Shown here: piece by piece, positions 1 through 8,270 of the stretch
Position numbering within the stretch: position 1 is the stretch's first letter
How the letters are laid out: the number at the start of each line of letters is the position of its first letter
Assembly: GCF_000297395.2 (NCBI RefSeq)
Contig: NZ_HF570108.1
Coordinates: forward strand, 460,838-524,837
From: Micromonospora lupini str. Lupac 08
Lineage (GTDB): Bacteria; Actinomycetota; Actinomycetes; Mycobacteriales; Micromonosporaceae
Direction: 5' to 3'
Length of the DNA: 64,000 nucleotides
The notes under the pieces: model-generated
The model's input: only the letters and a program-made list of their open reading frames with translations
Databases searched by the model: none
What the model was told of the DNA's origin: nothing
Position numbers and translations under genes: made by a program

Positions 1-797
1 CCTATCCCCTGTGTGCCTTGAGTACCCGTGTCGCCCTGGGTGCCTTGAGCACCCGTGTCGCCCTGGGTGCCTTGGGCACCAGTCTCGCCTTGTGCCCCTT
101 GGCTGCCTTGTGACCCGGTGCTGCCCTGGCTGCCCTGCGCGCCTTGTACCCCGGCGTCGCCTTGGGCCCCCTGGAAACCTTGAGCTCCCTGCGCGCCGCT
201 GTTGCCTTGTGCGCCGGTGTTGCCCTGGGCGCCCTGGGAACCTTGCGCCCCCTGCGGACCGCTGTCGCCCTGGAAACCCTGAGTCCCCTGCGCCCCGCTG
301 TTGCCCTGTGCGCCTTGCGCGCCGGTGTCGCCCGGTGCGCCTTGGCTGCCTTGTGCGCCGGTCTCGCCTTGTGCGCCGGCCTCGCCTTGCGAGCCCTGGA
401 AACCTTGAGCACCCGCGTCGCCCTGCGCGCCCTGACTGCCCTTCGAACCATGGGGGTGGCCCCGGTCCGGCTGCTTGCCCCCCTTGTCATGCCCACCCCA
501 CGGGCCCTGCCAGCCTTGCGGGCCGCAGTCCGGTGGTGTGCCGGGGGAGGGCTTCCACGAGTCGTCAGATCCACCGTCGTCTCGGAAGGCGGTCGGCCAG
601 TACAACGGGAGCCCGCCGTACTGGCCGACCGGGCCCGGCGTACCGAGATGCATGCCCTGGGAGGACGATTCCGCTTCTTTGGGTGGCGCTGCGGCTGCGG
701 GCCCACCCGTCATCCCGACCAACAGCAGGGCGGAACTCAATCCTGAGGCGGCGCGGCCATGCTTCGGCCCCCGCCGCAGCCGTCGGTCGTTGCTCAT
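1..797 (-). CDS. Secreted collagen-like repeat protein (C-terminus outside window)
   Basis: Starts at the ATG at 797 with GGAGGGG just upstream. The N-terminus carries a basic stretch (SNDRRLRRGPKHGR) and a hydrophobic segment ending GGPAAAAP, read as a signal peptide. A linker rich in Gly, Pro and Trp follows to about residue 115. From roughly position 450 to the left edge the frame is an uninterrupted Gly-X-Y array of about 50 triplets, dominated by GAQ, GTQ, GDT and GSQ, with 27-nt units coding GAQGTQGDT. The array is a bacterial collagen-like domain, expected to form a triple helix outside the cell. Because the stop codon is not in the window, any C-terminal anchor or globular domain cannot be seen. 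The role is unknown. Confidence 0.85.
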   Translation of the reverse strand, partial: MSNDRRLRRGPKHGRAASGLSSALLLVGMTGGPAAAAPPKEAESSSQGMHLGTPGPVGQYGGLPLYWPTAFRDDGGSDDSWKPSPGTPPDCGPQGWQGPWGGHDKGGKQPDRGHPHGSKGSQGAQGDAGAQGFQGSQGEAGAQGETGAQGSQGAPGDTGAQGAQGNSGAQGTQGFQGDSGPQGAQGSQGAQGNTGAQGNSGAQGAQGFQGAQGDAGVQGAQGSQGSTGSQGSQGAQGETGAQGTQGDTGAQGTQGDTGTQGTQGI

Positions 798-1339
798 GAC
801 CCCTCCAGGGCCGCCCCAGATGCACCCAGAGCTACCTACTCGTGACGTACGGTTGTCGGCGAATTGCAGAGTAGGCGACGGATTCGCGAAGCATGACCGT
901 TATGAGGCTTTTGGGTGGTCACGGTGCTATCTCTAGGTCGGCGTCCTGTTGGTCCGGCCACCCCGCAGGCTGGGCCTATGCGCCAGACGTCGGGGCGGTG
1001 CGCCAGGCGCGGGGGCGCATGGCGTGAGCCAGCCTCGACCCGCCTGGTGCGAAGAGCGCCGGTGGGTGTTTTGTTATGATTTAACCAAGCTTGGGGCAAA
1101 CAAGAGGTTAGCGTCGTCAGCACTATGGTCGAGGTTGAGCTACGCAGTCTCCGTCGTGATCTGGCTGACGCCGTGCCGGTCGCCTCGACCATGTCCTCCA
1201 CGCCCGCGCCGACGGCACCTGCGTCCCTTTTCCCGCCGCCGGCCTTCTTCTCGGGTGTCCGACCGGAGGTCGATCCGCCGACTTCGCAGCGCGCACTGCC
1301 GCGGACAGTGCGGGGCCCATCGGTGCTGGCGGAGCGGCG
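798..1339. other. Intergenic region without a convincing gene
   Basis: Frames open here on both strands, but they have shadow-like composition. A short AT-rich patch at 1070-1110 contains TATGAT (1075-1080), a possible -10 element for the + strand, though no convincing -35 lies at the right distance. The + strand frame 1125-1343 ends in an ATGA overlap with rmlD. It could be a coupled leader peptide, but nothing else supports it. Confidence 0.4.
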
Positions 1340-2344
1340 ATGATCCGCTGGCTCGTCACCGGTGCGGGCGGCATGCTGGGGCGCGACATCGTCGAGGTGT
1401 TACGCGCCCGACCCGGCACGGTGGTGACCGCCGCCGCTCACGACGAACTCGACATCACCGACGCGGCGGCCGTCGCCCGCGCCGTCCCGGGACACGACAT
1501 CCTGGTCAACGCCGCAGCCTGGACCGACGTGGACGGTGCGGAGACGGCCGAGGAACTCGCCACTGCGGTCAACGGTCATGGCGTACGACACCTGGCTGGC
1601 GCCTGCGCCGACCACGGCGTGCACCTGATTCACGTATCCAGCGACTACGTGTTCGCCGGGGACGGGAAGGCGCCGCTGGACGAGGCGGCTCCGCCGGCGC
1701 CCGTCAACGCGTACGGGCGCAGCAAACTCGTCGGCGAGCGGGCGGTGCGGGCCATCCTGCCGCACACCGGTTACGTGGTGCGTACGGCCTGGCTCTACGG
1801 CGACCACGGCCCCAACTTCGTGGCGACCATGCTCCTGCTCGCGGCGAACCGGCCCGACGTGCAGGTGGTGGCCGATCAGCATGGGCAGCCGACGTGGTCG
1901 GCAATGCTCGCCGAGGGGATCGCCGGCCTTGGCGACGCGGCCCGCGCCGGCCAACTCACCGCCGGGATCTACCACGGCGTCGCCGGAGGGCGCACCACCT
2001 GGTACGGCCTGGCCCGCGCCGTGTACGAGGAATGCGGTCTGGACCCGGACCGTGTGCGGCCGACCACCACCGACCGGTTCCCGCGACTGGCGCGCCGGCC
2101 GGCGTTCAGCGTGCTCACGCGCCGACGGTGGGCGGAAGCCGGCCTGGAGTTGATGGACGACTGGCGCACCCAGCTTCGCGCTGCTCTGCAGAGCCCCGGG
2201 CTCGCGAAACTGGCCGAGGCGGCGAGAACGGTCCCGCCCGTTGCCGCGCGACCCCGCACGACCATCACGCCCGGTGCGTGGTCGACGACGCCGTCCGCGG
2301 TGCGGGTGACGGCGAACGCGAGCGGCGGTCCGCAGAGCGGGTGA
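1340..2344 (+). CDS. rmlD: dTDP-4-dehydrorhamnose reductase family protein (RmlD)
   Basis: Extended short-chain dehydrogenase that reduces dTDP-4-keto-L-rhamnose to dTDP-L-rhamnose with NAD(P)H, in the cytoplasm, for cell-surface glycans. An N-terminal Rossmann motif TGAGGMLG (residues 7-14) and the catalytic YxxxK (Y125, K129), preceded by the SSDYVFAG strand, are visible. The 334 aa exceed the usual 280-300 because of a Pro/Arg/Thr-rich C-terminal tail of about 45 residues. The ATG at 1340 has GGCGGAG five bases upstream. It stands alone: rmlA, rmlB and rmlC are not next to it, but glycosyltransferases lie 3 kb downstream. A related NDP-sugar reductase is the main alternative. Confidence 0.85.
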   Translation: MIRWLVTGAGGMLGRDIVEVLRARPGTVVTAAAHDELDITDAAAVARAVPGHDILVNAAAWTDVDGAETAEELATAVNGHGVRHLAGACADHGVHLIHVSSDYVFAGDGKAPLDEAAPPAPVNAYGRSKLVGERAVRAILPHTGYVVRTAWLYGDHGPNFVATMLLLAANRPDVQVVADQHGQPTWSAMLAEGIAGLGDAARAGQLTAGIYHGVAGGRTTWYGLARAVYEECGLDPDRVRPTTTDRFPRLARRPAFSVLTRRRWAEAGLELMDDWRTQLRAALQSPGLAKLAEAARTVPPVAARPRTTITPGAWSTTPSAVRVTANASGGPQSG

Positions 2345-2459
2345 GCCGTGCCGCCTGCGTGACCTGAGTGCCTACTCGTCGGCTGCCTGACCGGAGACCA
2401 GGCCGGGAGTCGTCCGGCGACACCACCGGTCGGTCGGCCCGACCACGACGGGTACGACG

Positions 2460-3077
2460 TCAGACGTAGATCTTCTTGGCGTACTCCGGGCCGTAGTACC
2501 TCTCCAGGTCCTCCAGGTTCTCGGAGGGCGCCTCGACCTCCTTGATCAGGCGGGCGCGGGACGGCAGAGCGTCGGGCTGCCAGGTCTCCGGCTGCCACAG
2601 CGCGGACCGCAGGAACGCCTTCGCGCAGTGGTAGAAGATCTGCTCGATCTCCACCACCACGGCGAGCACCGGGCGGTGCCCCTTGACCACCATGTCGTCG
2701 AACCAGGGCGCGTCGCGGACCAGTCGGGCCCGCCCGTTGATGCGCAGCGTGTCGGTGCGACCCGGGATCAGGAAGAGCAGTCCGACGTGCGGATTGTCCA
2801 GGATGTTGCGGTAGCCGTCGGCCCGCCTGTTGCCCGGCCGCTCCGGGAGCGCGATCGTCGTGTCGTCCAGCACCAGCGCGAACCCGGCCGGGTCGCCCTT
2901 GGGTGAGACGTCGCAGGTGCCGTCGGCGCCGGCCGTCGCCATCAGGCAGAACGGCGCCGCGCCGAGCCACTGCCGGTCCCGTTCGTGCAGGCGGGTGCGT
3001 TCCTTGTTCGCGGCGCGTACGCCCGGCGTGCCGAGCAGTTCGCGTAGTTCCTCGTGCGAGGTGATCTCCACCGTCAC
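2460..3077 (-). CDS. PPOX-type FMN-dependent flavoprotein (MSMEG_1061-like)
   Basis: A 205-aa protein with the split-barrel flavin-binding fold of pyridoxamine 5'-phosphate oxidase-like proteins. The segment GADGTCDVSPKGDPAGF followed by LPERPGNRRADGYRNIL and the conserved NPHVGLLFLIPGR strand match the MSMEG_1061/DR_2398 type of this superfamily. Members bind FMN or F420 and are mostly uncharacterised oxidoreductases; the substrate cannot be read from sequence. The start is the GTG at 3077, with GGGGGAGG six bases upstream. It is convergent with rmlD and not part of an evident operon. Confidence 0.8.
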   Translation of the reverse strand: MTVEITSHEELRELLGTPGVRAANKERTRLHERDRQWLGAAPFCLMATAGADGTCDVSPKGDPAGFALVLDDTTIALPERPGNRRADGYRNILDNPHVGLLFLIPGRTDTLRINGRARLVRDAPWFDDMVVKGHRPVLAVVVEIEQIFYHCAKAFLRSALWQPETWQPDALPSRARLIKEVEAPSENLEDLERYYGPEYAKKIYV

Positions 3078-3241
3078 GTGATCCTCCCCCAGCCGTTGAC
3101 CCGGGTGGCGGCGCCACCGTCGCCAGCCTAGGCCCGCGTGGCCAGCGCGAGGTTTGCTCCCGGTCGCCGGGGGTACGGCCTGAACCGACGCGCCCGCCGC
3201 ACGTACCGTCCGCAGGAACGCCGACCAGTGGAGGCCGGGAG

Positions 3242-3748
3242 ATGGAGAGCCGACTCAAGGTGCTGGGTCACCCAGTCCATCCGATGCTGGTCATGTTTCC
3301 GGTCGCGCTGCTGGTCACCGCGCTGCTGTTCGACATCGTCGACACGGTCGGCGGGCCCGACTTCCTCGGCGAGGTCGCGTACTGGAACATCACCGTCGGC
3401 CTGGTCGGCGGCCTGCTCGCCGCGGTGGCCGGCTCGTTCGACCTGCTGGCGATCCCGACCGGCACCCGCGCGAAGCGGGTGGGCCTGCTGCACGCGGGCG
3501 CCAACGTCGCGGTGATCCTGCTCTTCGCCGCGGTGTGGGCGGTTCGGCTCAACGCCGACTCGCGGGCCGCCGGCGGGTCGTTGATCGCCATCGAGGTGGT
3601 CGCCGTGGCGATCCTCGGCATCAGCGCCTGGCTCGGTGGCGAGTTGGTCGACCGGCTCGGCGTGGGCGTCGACCGCGACGCCGGTCTGGACGCGCCCAGC
3701 TCACTGCGGCCCACCGCGGCCAACCAGCGGATCGGAGACGTGCGATGA
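3242..3748 (+). CDS. DUF2231 family integral membrane protein
   Basis: A 168-aa protein that opens with the family hallmark of a short basic N-terminus and HPVHPMLVMFPVALL, then has four predicted membrane helices (about residues 13-32, 44-66, 78-98 and 108-130) and a polar C-terminal tail. DUF2231 proteins are membrane proteins of unknown function, often proposed to be heme- or redox-linked. The ATG at 3242 follows GGAGGCCGGGAG. Its stop overlaps the start of the Hsp20 gene in an ATGA, so the two are almost certainly co-translated and may respond together to stress. Confidence 0.85.
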   Translation: MESRLKVLGHPVHPMLVMFPVALLVTALLFDIVDTVGGPDFLGEVAYWNITVGLVGGLLAAVAGSFDLLAIPTGTRAKRVGLLHAGANVAVILLFAAVWAVRLNADSRAAGGSLIAIEVVAVAILGISAWLGGELVDRLGVGVDRDAGLDAPSSLRPTAANQRIGDVR

Positions 3749-4296
3749 GCGAGCAGCAGCAGACCGGCGGTTCCGGCCGGGGTTGGCGCGGCCGGCAGCA
3801 GGGCTGGGACCCGATGGGCGAGTTGCAGTCGTTGCGCGCCGAGCTGAGCCGGCTGGTCGGCGGCCGGGCCGGGTCGTCAGACGTCGAGCTGACCGAGACC
3901 GCGGACGGCTGGCAGGTGGTCGTCCGGCTGCCGGGCGTCGCGCCGGAGGAGGTCGCCGTCGAGCTGGACGACCGCGAGCTGTGCGTGCGGGCCCGCTCCG
4001 AGGCGGAGGTCAACGCCGAGCAGGGCATTCCCGAGGGCTTCGAGACCCGCGGTTTCGAGTACCGCATCGACCTGCCGTCCCGCGTCGACCCGGAGGGCAT
4101 CGACGCGGTGATGGATCACGGTCTGCTGCGGGTCCGCCTGCCCCGGGCGGCGCGGCCCACGGCGCGCACCATCACCGTCGGCCGCACCGGGCCGCGCTCG
4201 GGCGGCCTCTCCAGGGGTACGCCGAGCCCAGCCGATCCCGCCGCGGACCGGGAGCTGCACCACCCGGACACCGTCGGCGAGATCGACCGGCCGTAG
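3745..4296 (+). CDS. Hsp20/alpha-crystallin small heat-shock protein
   Basis: A 183-aa ATP-independent holdase chaperone. A Gln/Gly-rich N-terminus (1-45) precedes the alpha-crystallin domain, about residues 46-140, which shows the family signatures WQVVVRLPGVAPEEVAVEL and GFEYRIDLPSRVDPEGIDAVMDHGLLRVRLPR. The variable C-terminal tail is Ser/Pro-rich and lacks a clear IxI oligomerisation motif. The ATG at 3745 overlaps the upstream membrane-protein stop by four bases; earlier in-frame starts would overlap that gene deeply and are rejected. The partner gene suggests membrane-associated stress protection, which is inference. Confidence 0.92.
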   Translation: MSEQQQTGGSGRGWRGRQQGWDPMGELQSLRAELSRLVGGRAGSSDVELTETADGWQVVVRLPGVAPEEVAVELDDRELCVRARSEAEVNAEQGIPEGFETRGFEYRIDLPSRVDPEGIDAVMDHGLLRVRLPRAARPTARTITVGRTGPRSGGLSRGTPSPADPAADRELHHPDTVGEIDRP

Positions 4297-4304
4297 CGGA
4301 CCGC

Positions 4305-5411
4305 GTGGTCACCCCGTCCCTGCTCGGCCCGACGGCCGGGCGAGTCGAAGATGTGCACCGGATCGCGGTGCTGCGTGCCAACGCCCTCGGCGACTTCATC
4401 TTCGTGCTGCCGGCGTTGGACGCGTTGCGCGCCGCGTACCCCTCGGCGGAGATCGTGCTGCTCGGCGCGCCGTGGCACGCGAAGCTCTGGCGCGACCGCC
4501 CCGGCCCGGTGGATCGGGTGCTGGTGGTGCCGCCGGGCCCCGGCATCCGGCAGCCGGAGGCGGGTGAGCCGGAGTCCACGATGGACGAGTTCGTGGCGGC
4601 GGCCGGCGGCGAGGGTTTCGATCTTGCGTTGCAGGTCCACGGCGGTGGTGCCAACACCAACCCGTTGATCGGCCGCCTCGGTGCCCGGGTGACGGCGGGT
4701 CTGCGCGCCGAGGACGCGCCGCCGCTGGACCGGTGGGTCCGCTACGTGTACTACCAGCACGAGGTGATCCGCTATCTGGAGGCGGTGGCCCTGGTGGGCG
4801 CCCCGGCGACCACAATCGTGCCGTCGCTCGCGGTCACCGACGCCGACCGGGCCGAGGCGGAGAAGGTGCTCGGCCCGCCGACCCGCCCCCGGGTCGCGCT
4901 GCATCCCGGCGCCAGCGACACCCGACGCCGCTGGCCGGCCGAGCGGTTCGCCGAGGTGGCCCGCGCGCTGCACGGCGACGGGTACGAGGTGCTGGTCACC
5001 GGTACGCCCTCCGAGCGGGAGGTGGTGGACGAGGTGGTCGCGGCGGCGGGCGTGCCGGTCCGGCCGCAGGTGGGCACGCTCAGCCTCGGTGGGCTGGCCG
5101 GCTGCTACGCCGGTTGCGCGCTGGTGATCTCCAACGACACCGGCCCGCTGCACCTGGCCGCCGCGGTGGGCGCGTCGACGGTGGGCATCTTCTGGGTCGG
5201 CAACCTGATCAACACGGCGACACCGCTGCGCGGGCGGCACCGGCCGATCAGCTCCTGGATGGTGCACTGCCCGGTCTGCGGGGTGGACTGCACGCCTGGC
5301 ATCTACCCGCACCGGCCGGGCGACGGCGAGTGCCCGCACCGCGACTCGTTCGTCGCCGACGTGCCGGCGGCCGAGGTGTGGGAAGCGGCAGGCGAACTGC
5401 TCAACCCGTAG
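4305..5411 (+). CDS. Glycosyltransferase family 9 (heptosyltransferase-like)
   Basis: A 368-aa GT-B fold protein resembling ADP-heptose:LPS heptosyltransferases. The N-terminal domain begins IAVLRANALGDFIFVLPAL, typical of GT9. The C-terminal nucleotide-sugar domain carries RVALHPGASDTRRRWP and the hallmark ISNDTGPLHLAAAVG. Four to five cysteines near the C-terminus (CPVCGVDC...ECPH) could bind a metal, an unusual addition. The start is uncertain: GTG at 4305 or GTG at 4353, neither with a strong ribosome site. HldE across the convergent junction supports an ADP-heptose donor. Gram-positives lack LPS, so the acceptor is probably a glycoprotein or wall polymer (inference). Confidence 0.85.
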   Translation: MVTPSLLGPTAGRVEDVHRIAVLRANALGDFIFVLPALDALRAAYPSAEIVLLGAPWHAKLWRDRPGPVDRVLVVPPGPGIRQPEAGEPESTMDEFVAAAGGEGFDLALQVHGGGANTNPLIGRLGARVTAGLRAEDAPPLDRWVRYVYYQHEVIRYLEAVALVGAPATTIVPSLAVTDADRAEAEKVLGPPTRPRVALHPGASDTRRRWPAERFAEVARALHGDGYEVLVTGTPSEREVVDEVVAAAGVPVRPQVGTLSLGGLAGCYAGCALVISNDTGPLHLAAAVGASTVGIFWVGNLINTATPLRGRHRPISSWMVHCPVCGVDCTPGIYPHRPGDGECPHRDSFVADVPAAEVWEAAGELLNP

Positions 5412-5418
5412 CCGGCGC

Positions 5419-6297
5419 TCAGGCCGGCTGCGGAGTGTCCTCGTCGGCGAGGACGACCTCCCACGCCTCCACGTCGCGTTCGGTGACGGTGGTGGGGGAC
5501 TCCAGGTGGTAGGCGCCGCTGGGCAGGATGCCCGCCCCACCGTGGCGGGCCAGCACCGCGAGCTGGGCGGCAACGTCCTCGCCCTGGTGTTTCTCGTGCA
5601 CCCGTCGCCAGAAGTCGAAGCCTCCGGAGTCGACGAGCTTGGCCCGGTCGTAGAGCACGCATCCGCCGATCCAGGACACCTTGTACGCCCGCCACGCCCC
5701 CGGCGGCAGCGCCAGCTCGGCGGTGACGTGCAGCAGGTTCGCCGCCGAGTGGATGCGGGCACGGTCCCACTCGGGGGTGCCCGGCCGCACCCGCTCCGGA
5801 ACGGGCCGGCCGACCCACTCCTCGTAGTGCCGGTGTGCCTCCGGCCGCACGTCGTCGGTGTACGACAGGCCGTGCACGCCGTTGCCGACGAACCCGCAGC
5901 CCAGCTCCTCGATCGCGGTGACCAGCCGGTGCAGCGCCCCGGGTTCCAGCCACACGTCGTCGTCGAGGTTGAGCACGTACCGGGCGGACGACGCGGCGAG
6001 CAGGTAGGCGCGGTGCTCGGCCAACCCGCGGCGCGGCAGTCGGCGGGTCAACAGCACCGGGTGGCCCGCGTGGCGCAGCGCCCGGACCATGGTGGCCGCG
6101 GCCGGGTGGGCGTACGCCGGATCGCCGTCGGACTGGTCGCTGACCACCACGCCGAAGCCGGGCACCCCGCCCTGTGCGGCGAGCCCGGCCAGGGTGACGG
6201 CCAGTTCGGCGGGCCGGTTACGGGTCGGAACCAGCACGTCGACCAGCCGGTCGGCGCGGAACTCCGCCGGGGTGCCGACGGCGAGGGGCCGGTTCAC
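5419..6297 (-). CDS. Glycosyltransferase family 2
   Basis: A 292-aa GT-A fold enzyme. The N-terminus shows VDVLVPTRNRPAELAVTL and the nucleotide-sugar and metal-binding motif LDDDVW (D112-D114). A region rich in Trp and His (residues 150-230) contains SWIGGCVLYDR, a likely acceptor loop, followed by HEKHQGEDVAAQL, which resembles the ED motif of inverting GT2 enzymes. The start codon GTG at 6297 overlaps the hldE stop by four bases (GTGA), so both genes are translated from one message. This implies that the enzyme acts on a heptose-containing glycan, as donor or acceptor step, but the specificity is inference. Confidence 0.85.
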   Translation of the reverse strand: MNRPLAVGTPAEFRADRLVDVLVPTRNRPAELAVTLAGLAAQGGVPGFGVVVSDQSDGDPAYAHPAAATMVRALRHAGHPVLLTRRLPRRGLAEHRAYLLAASSARYVLNLDDDVWLEPGALHRLVTAIEELGCGFVGNGVHGLSYTDDVRPEAHRHYEEWVGRPVPERVRPGTPEWDRARIHSAANLLHVTAELALPPGAWRAYKVSWIGGCVLYDRAKLVDSGGFDFWRRVHEKHQGEDVAAQLAVLARHGGAGILPSGAYHLESPTTVTERDVEAWEVVLADEDTPQPA

Positions 6298-8090
6298 GAC
6301 GCCTGGGTGCGGGGGCTCAGCGACGGGTCGGTGGCGTGCGACGACGGGTCCTGGCTGTGCGACCGGATCCGCTCGATGATCGCCGAGGTGGACCGGTCCG
6401 GCACGTACCCCAGGGTGCGCACCTGACCGCCCAGCCGGCGCACCAGCGGCGCCTCCGGCACCAGCTCGGGCGGGTAGTCGCCGCCCTTGACGTACACGTC
6501 GGGCCGGACCGCCTCGATCAGCGCGGCGGGCGAGTCCTCCTCGAACACCACCACGTGGTCGACACAGGAGAGCGCGGCCAGCAGGGTGCCCCGGTCCTCG
6601 ACCGGGTTGACCGGCCGGTCCGGCCCCTTGAGCCGGCGTACGCTGCCGTCCGAGTTGACCGCCACGATGAGCAGGTCACCCAGGGCGCGGGCCTGTTCCA
6701 GGTAACGCACGTGCCCGGGGTGCAGCACGTCGAAGCAGCCGTTGGTGAACACCACCGACCGGCCCGCCTCGCGGTGTTCGGCGACGATCGCGTCCAGTTC
6801 GTCGGTGCCGACCACCGCCGGGTGCCCGGTGGTCTCCGACGGCATGTCGAGGGCGGCGAGCAGGTCGTCCCGCAGGCACACGCAGGTGCCGGTGTCGGAC
6901 ACGGTGATGGTGGCCGCGAGCTGGGCGAGTTGCGCGGCGGTGGGCAGCGGCGCGTCGGCGGCCAGGGCCAGCGTCATGGCCGCCAGGTACGCGTCTCCCG
7001 CGCCCACGGCGTGGCTCGCGGGGACCGGGGTGCTGTGGCTGCGCCGCCGTTCCCCGTCCGCGCCGCCGACCACCGCGCCGTCGGTGTCCAGGGTCACCGC
7101 GACCACGTCCGCGCCGGTGTGCGCGCGCAGCTCGGCGAGGCGCGACTCGGCCAGTACGGCCCGGTCCACGCCCGCTCCGGCCTCGGTGTTCACGGTGACG
7201 CCGGTGCCGGTGACGCTGAGGCCGTCGCCGGTGAGGGCCACCCGACCCTCGCTCGGGGTGGGCTCGCCGACCGGGCCGGGTCGGTCGTCGGCGTGGGCCC
7301 CGCCCGGGGCGGCGCCGACGCTCAGCTCGGACGGCCCGTCGGCCGGATCGCTGTCCGGGTGTTCCAGGTGCAGGTCGGTGCCGGCGGTCGAGCGGTTCGC
7401 ACCGCCGGCACGGGCCAGCAGCCGGGTCGCCTCGGCGAAGCTGGGGGTGACCACCGTCGGCGCGAGCCCCCGCCAGTCGGCGAGGTCGTGGGCGTCCAGC
7501 GCCACAGTGGCGTACCGCTCGCGCTGTTCGACAAGCCACGCGCGGACCGGCGCGGGCAGTGCCCCCAGGCCGTAGTCGCAGACCACCAGGGTCGGCGCCT
7601 CTCCGCCGGCGGCGGCGCGCAGCTCCTCGGTGGCGCAGTCCAGCGCCGTGAGCAGCCGGGCCACCCCGTCCGGGTCGAGCGCGTCGTCCGCGTCGCCGGA
7701 GTCCTCCCGGAGCAGGATCTGGTTGCCGGCGAGCATCCGCCGCTTCACCGGGGTGGGCCGACCGGGTTGGTTGACCGTACGGTCCCAGACGCCGGCCCGG
7801 TCCAGGCAGTCGTGCAGTTCGTCGCCGGCCACGTCCGCGCCGACCGGCGCCACAAGCACGGCCCGACCACCGAGGGTGGCGACGTTGACCGCGGTGTTCG
7901 CGGCCCCACCGGCGGCGGAGATCCGTCGACGCAGGGTGAGGACCGGTGCGGGCGCCTCCCGGCAGAGCCGGTCGGAGTCGGCGAACCGCCACTCGTCAAG
8001 CATGGCGTCGCCGACGATCAGGACCGGGCGCCCGAGCCAGCTCTCCACGACGGTGGCGAGCCGGCGCTGTTCCGCTGCTGCTCCTGCCAT
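6294..8090 (-). CDS. hldE: Bifunctional heptose 7-phosphate kinase / heptose 1-phosphate adenylyltransferase
   Basis: Makes ADP-activated heptose. The N-terminal ribokinase-type domain shows the substrate motif SAAGGAANTAVNVATLGG near residue 60 and the anion-hole motif HAVGAGDAYLAAM near 370. The C-terminal nucleotidyltransferase domain has GCFDVLHPGHVRYLEQAR near 450 and a KGGDYPPE segment. The 598 aa exceed the roughly 475 of E. coli HldE. The excess is a Pro/Gly/Asp-rich insert around residues 225-310 inside the kinase domain. I place the start at the ATG at 8090, right behind GGGGAGG; an upstream TTG at 8123 has no ribosome site. It forms an operon with the GT2 gene. Confidence 0.88.
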   Translation of the reverse strand: MAGAAAEQRRLATVVESWLGRPVLIVGDAMLDEWRFADSDRLCREAPAPVLTLRRRISAAGGAANTAVNVATLGGRAVLVAPVGADVAGDELHDCLDRAGVWDRTVNQPGRPTPVKRRMLAGNQILLREDSGDADDALDPDGVARLLTALDCATEELRAAAGGEAPTLVVCDYGLGALPAPVRAWLVEQRERYATVALDAHDLADWRGLAPTVVTPSFAEATRLLARAGGANRSTAGTDLHLEHPDSDPADGPSELSVGAAPGGAHADDRPGPVGEPTPSEGRVALTGDGLSVTGTGVTVNTEAGAGVDRAVLAESRLAELRAHTGADVVAVTLDTDGAVVGGADGERRRSHSTPVPASHAVGAGDAYLAAMTLALAADAPLPTAAQLAQLAATITVSDTGTCVCLRDDLLAALDMPSETTGHPAVVGTDELDAIVAEHREAGRSVVFTNGCFDVLHPGHVRYLEQARALGDLLIVAVNSDGSVRRLKGPDRPVNPVEDRGTLLAALSCVDHVVVFEEDSPAALIEAVRPDVYVKGGDYPPELVPEAPLVRRLGGQVRTLGYVPDRSTSAIIERIRSHSQDPSSHATDPSLSPRTQAS

Positions 8091-8270
8091 GCCTCCCCGG
8101 GTCCCCAGCGGCCCTCGGGACAAACCTGCGCCGGGACCGGCTGCGCCGCAGGTCCGCGGCCTTTCGTCCCGCCCTCGTCGACGCGGTGCCCGTCGTCACC
8201 GACGTGGGGTGTTTCGGGCGTTGGGGGTCGGGAAGGAAATTGGGGTACCCCGGAAAGGAGATGTACCGAG

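Noticed and set aside
1..450. CRISPR-like array
   Set aside because: The repeats are contiguous 27-nt coding units in frame with a Gly-X-Y protein, without spacers.
1125..1343. 72-codon + strand frame overlapping the rmlD start (ATGA)
   Set aside because: The coupling geometry is appealing but there is no ribosome site and the composition (Ala/Pro/Ser) is that of chance frames in GC-rich DNA.
6336..8270. Long + strand frame leading into the PfpI gene
   Set aside because: It is antisense to hldE; the true PfpI start is the ATG at 8271 with a ribosome site.
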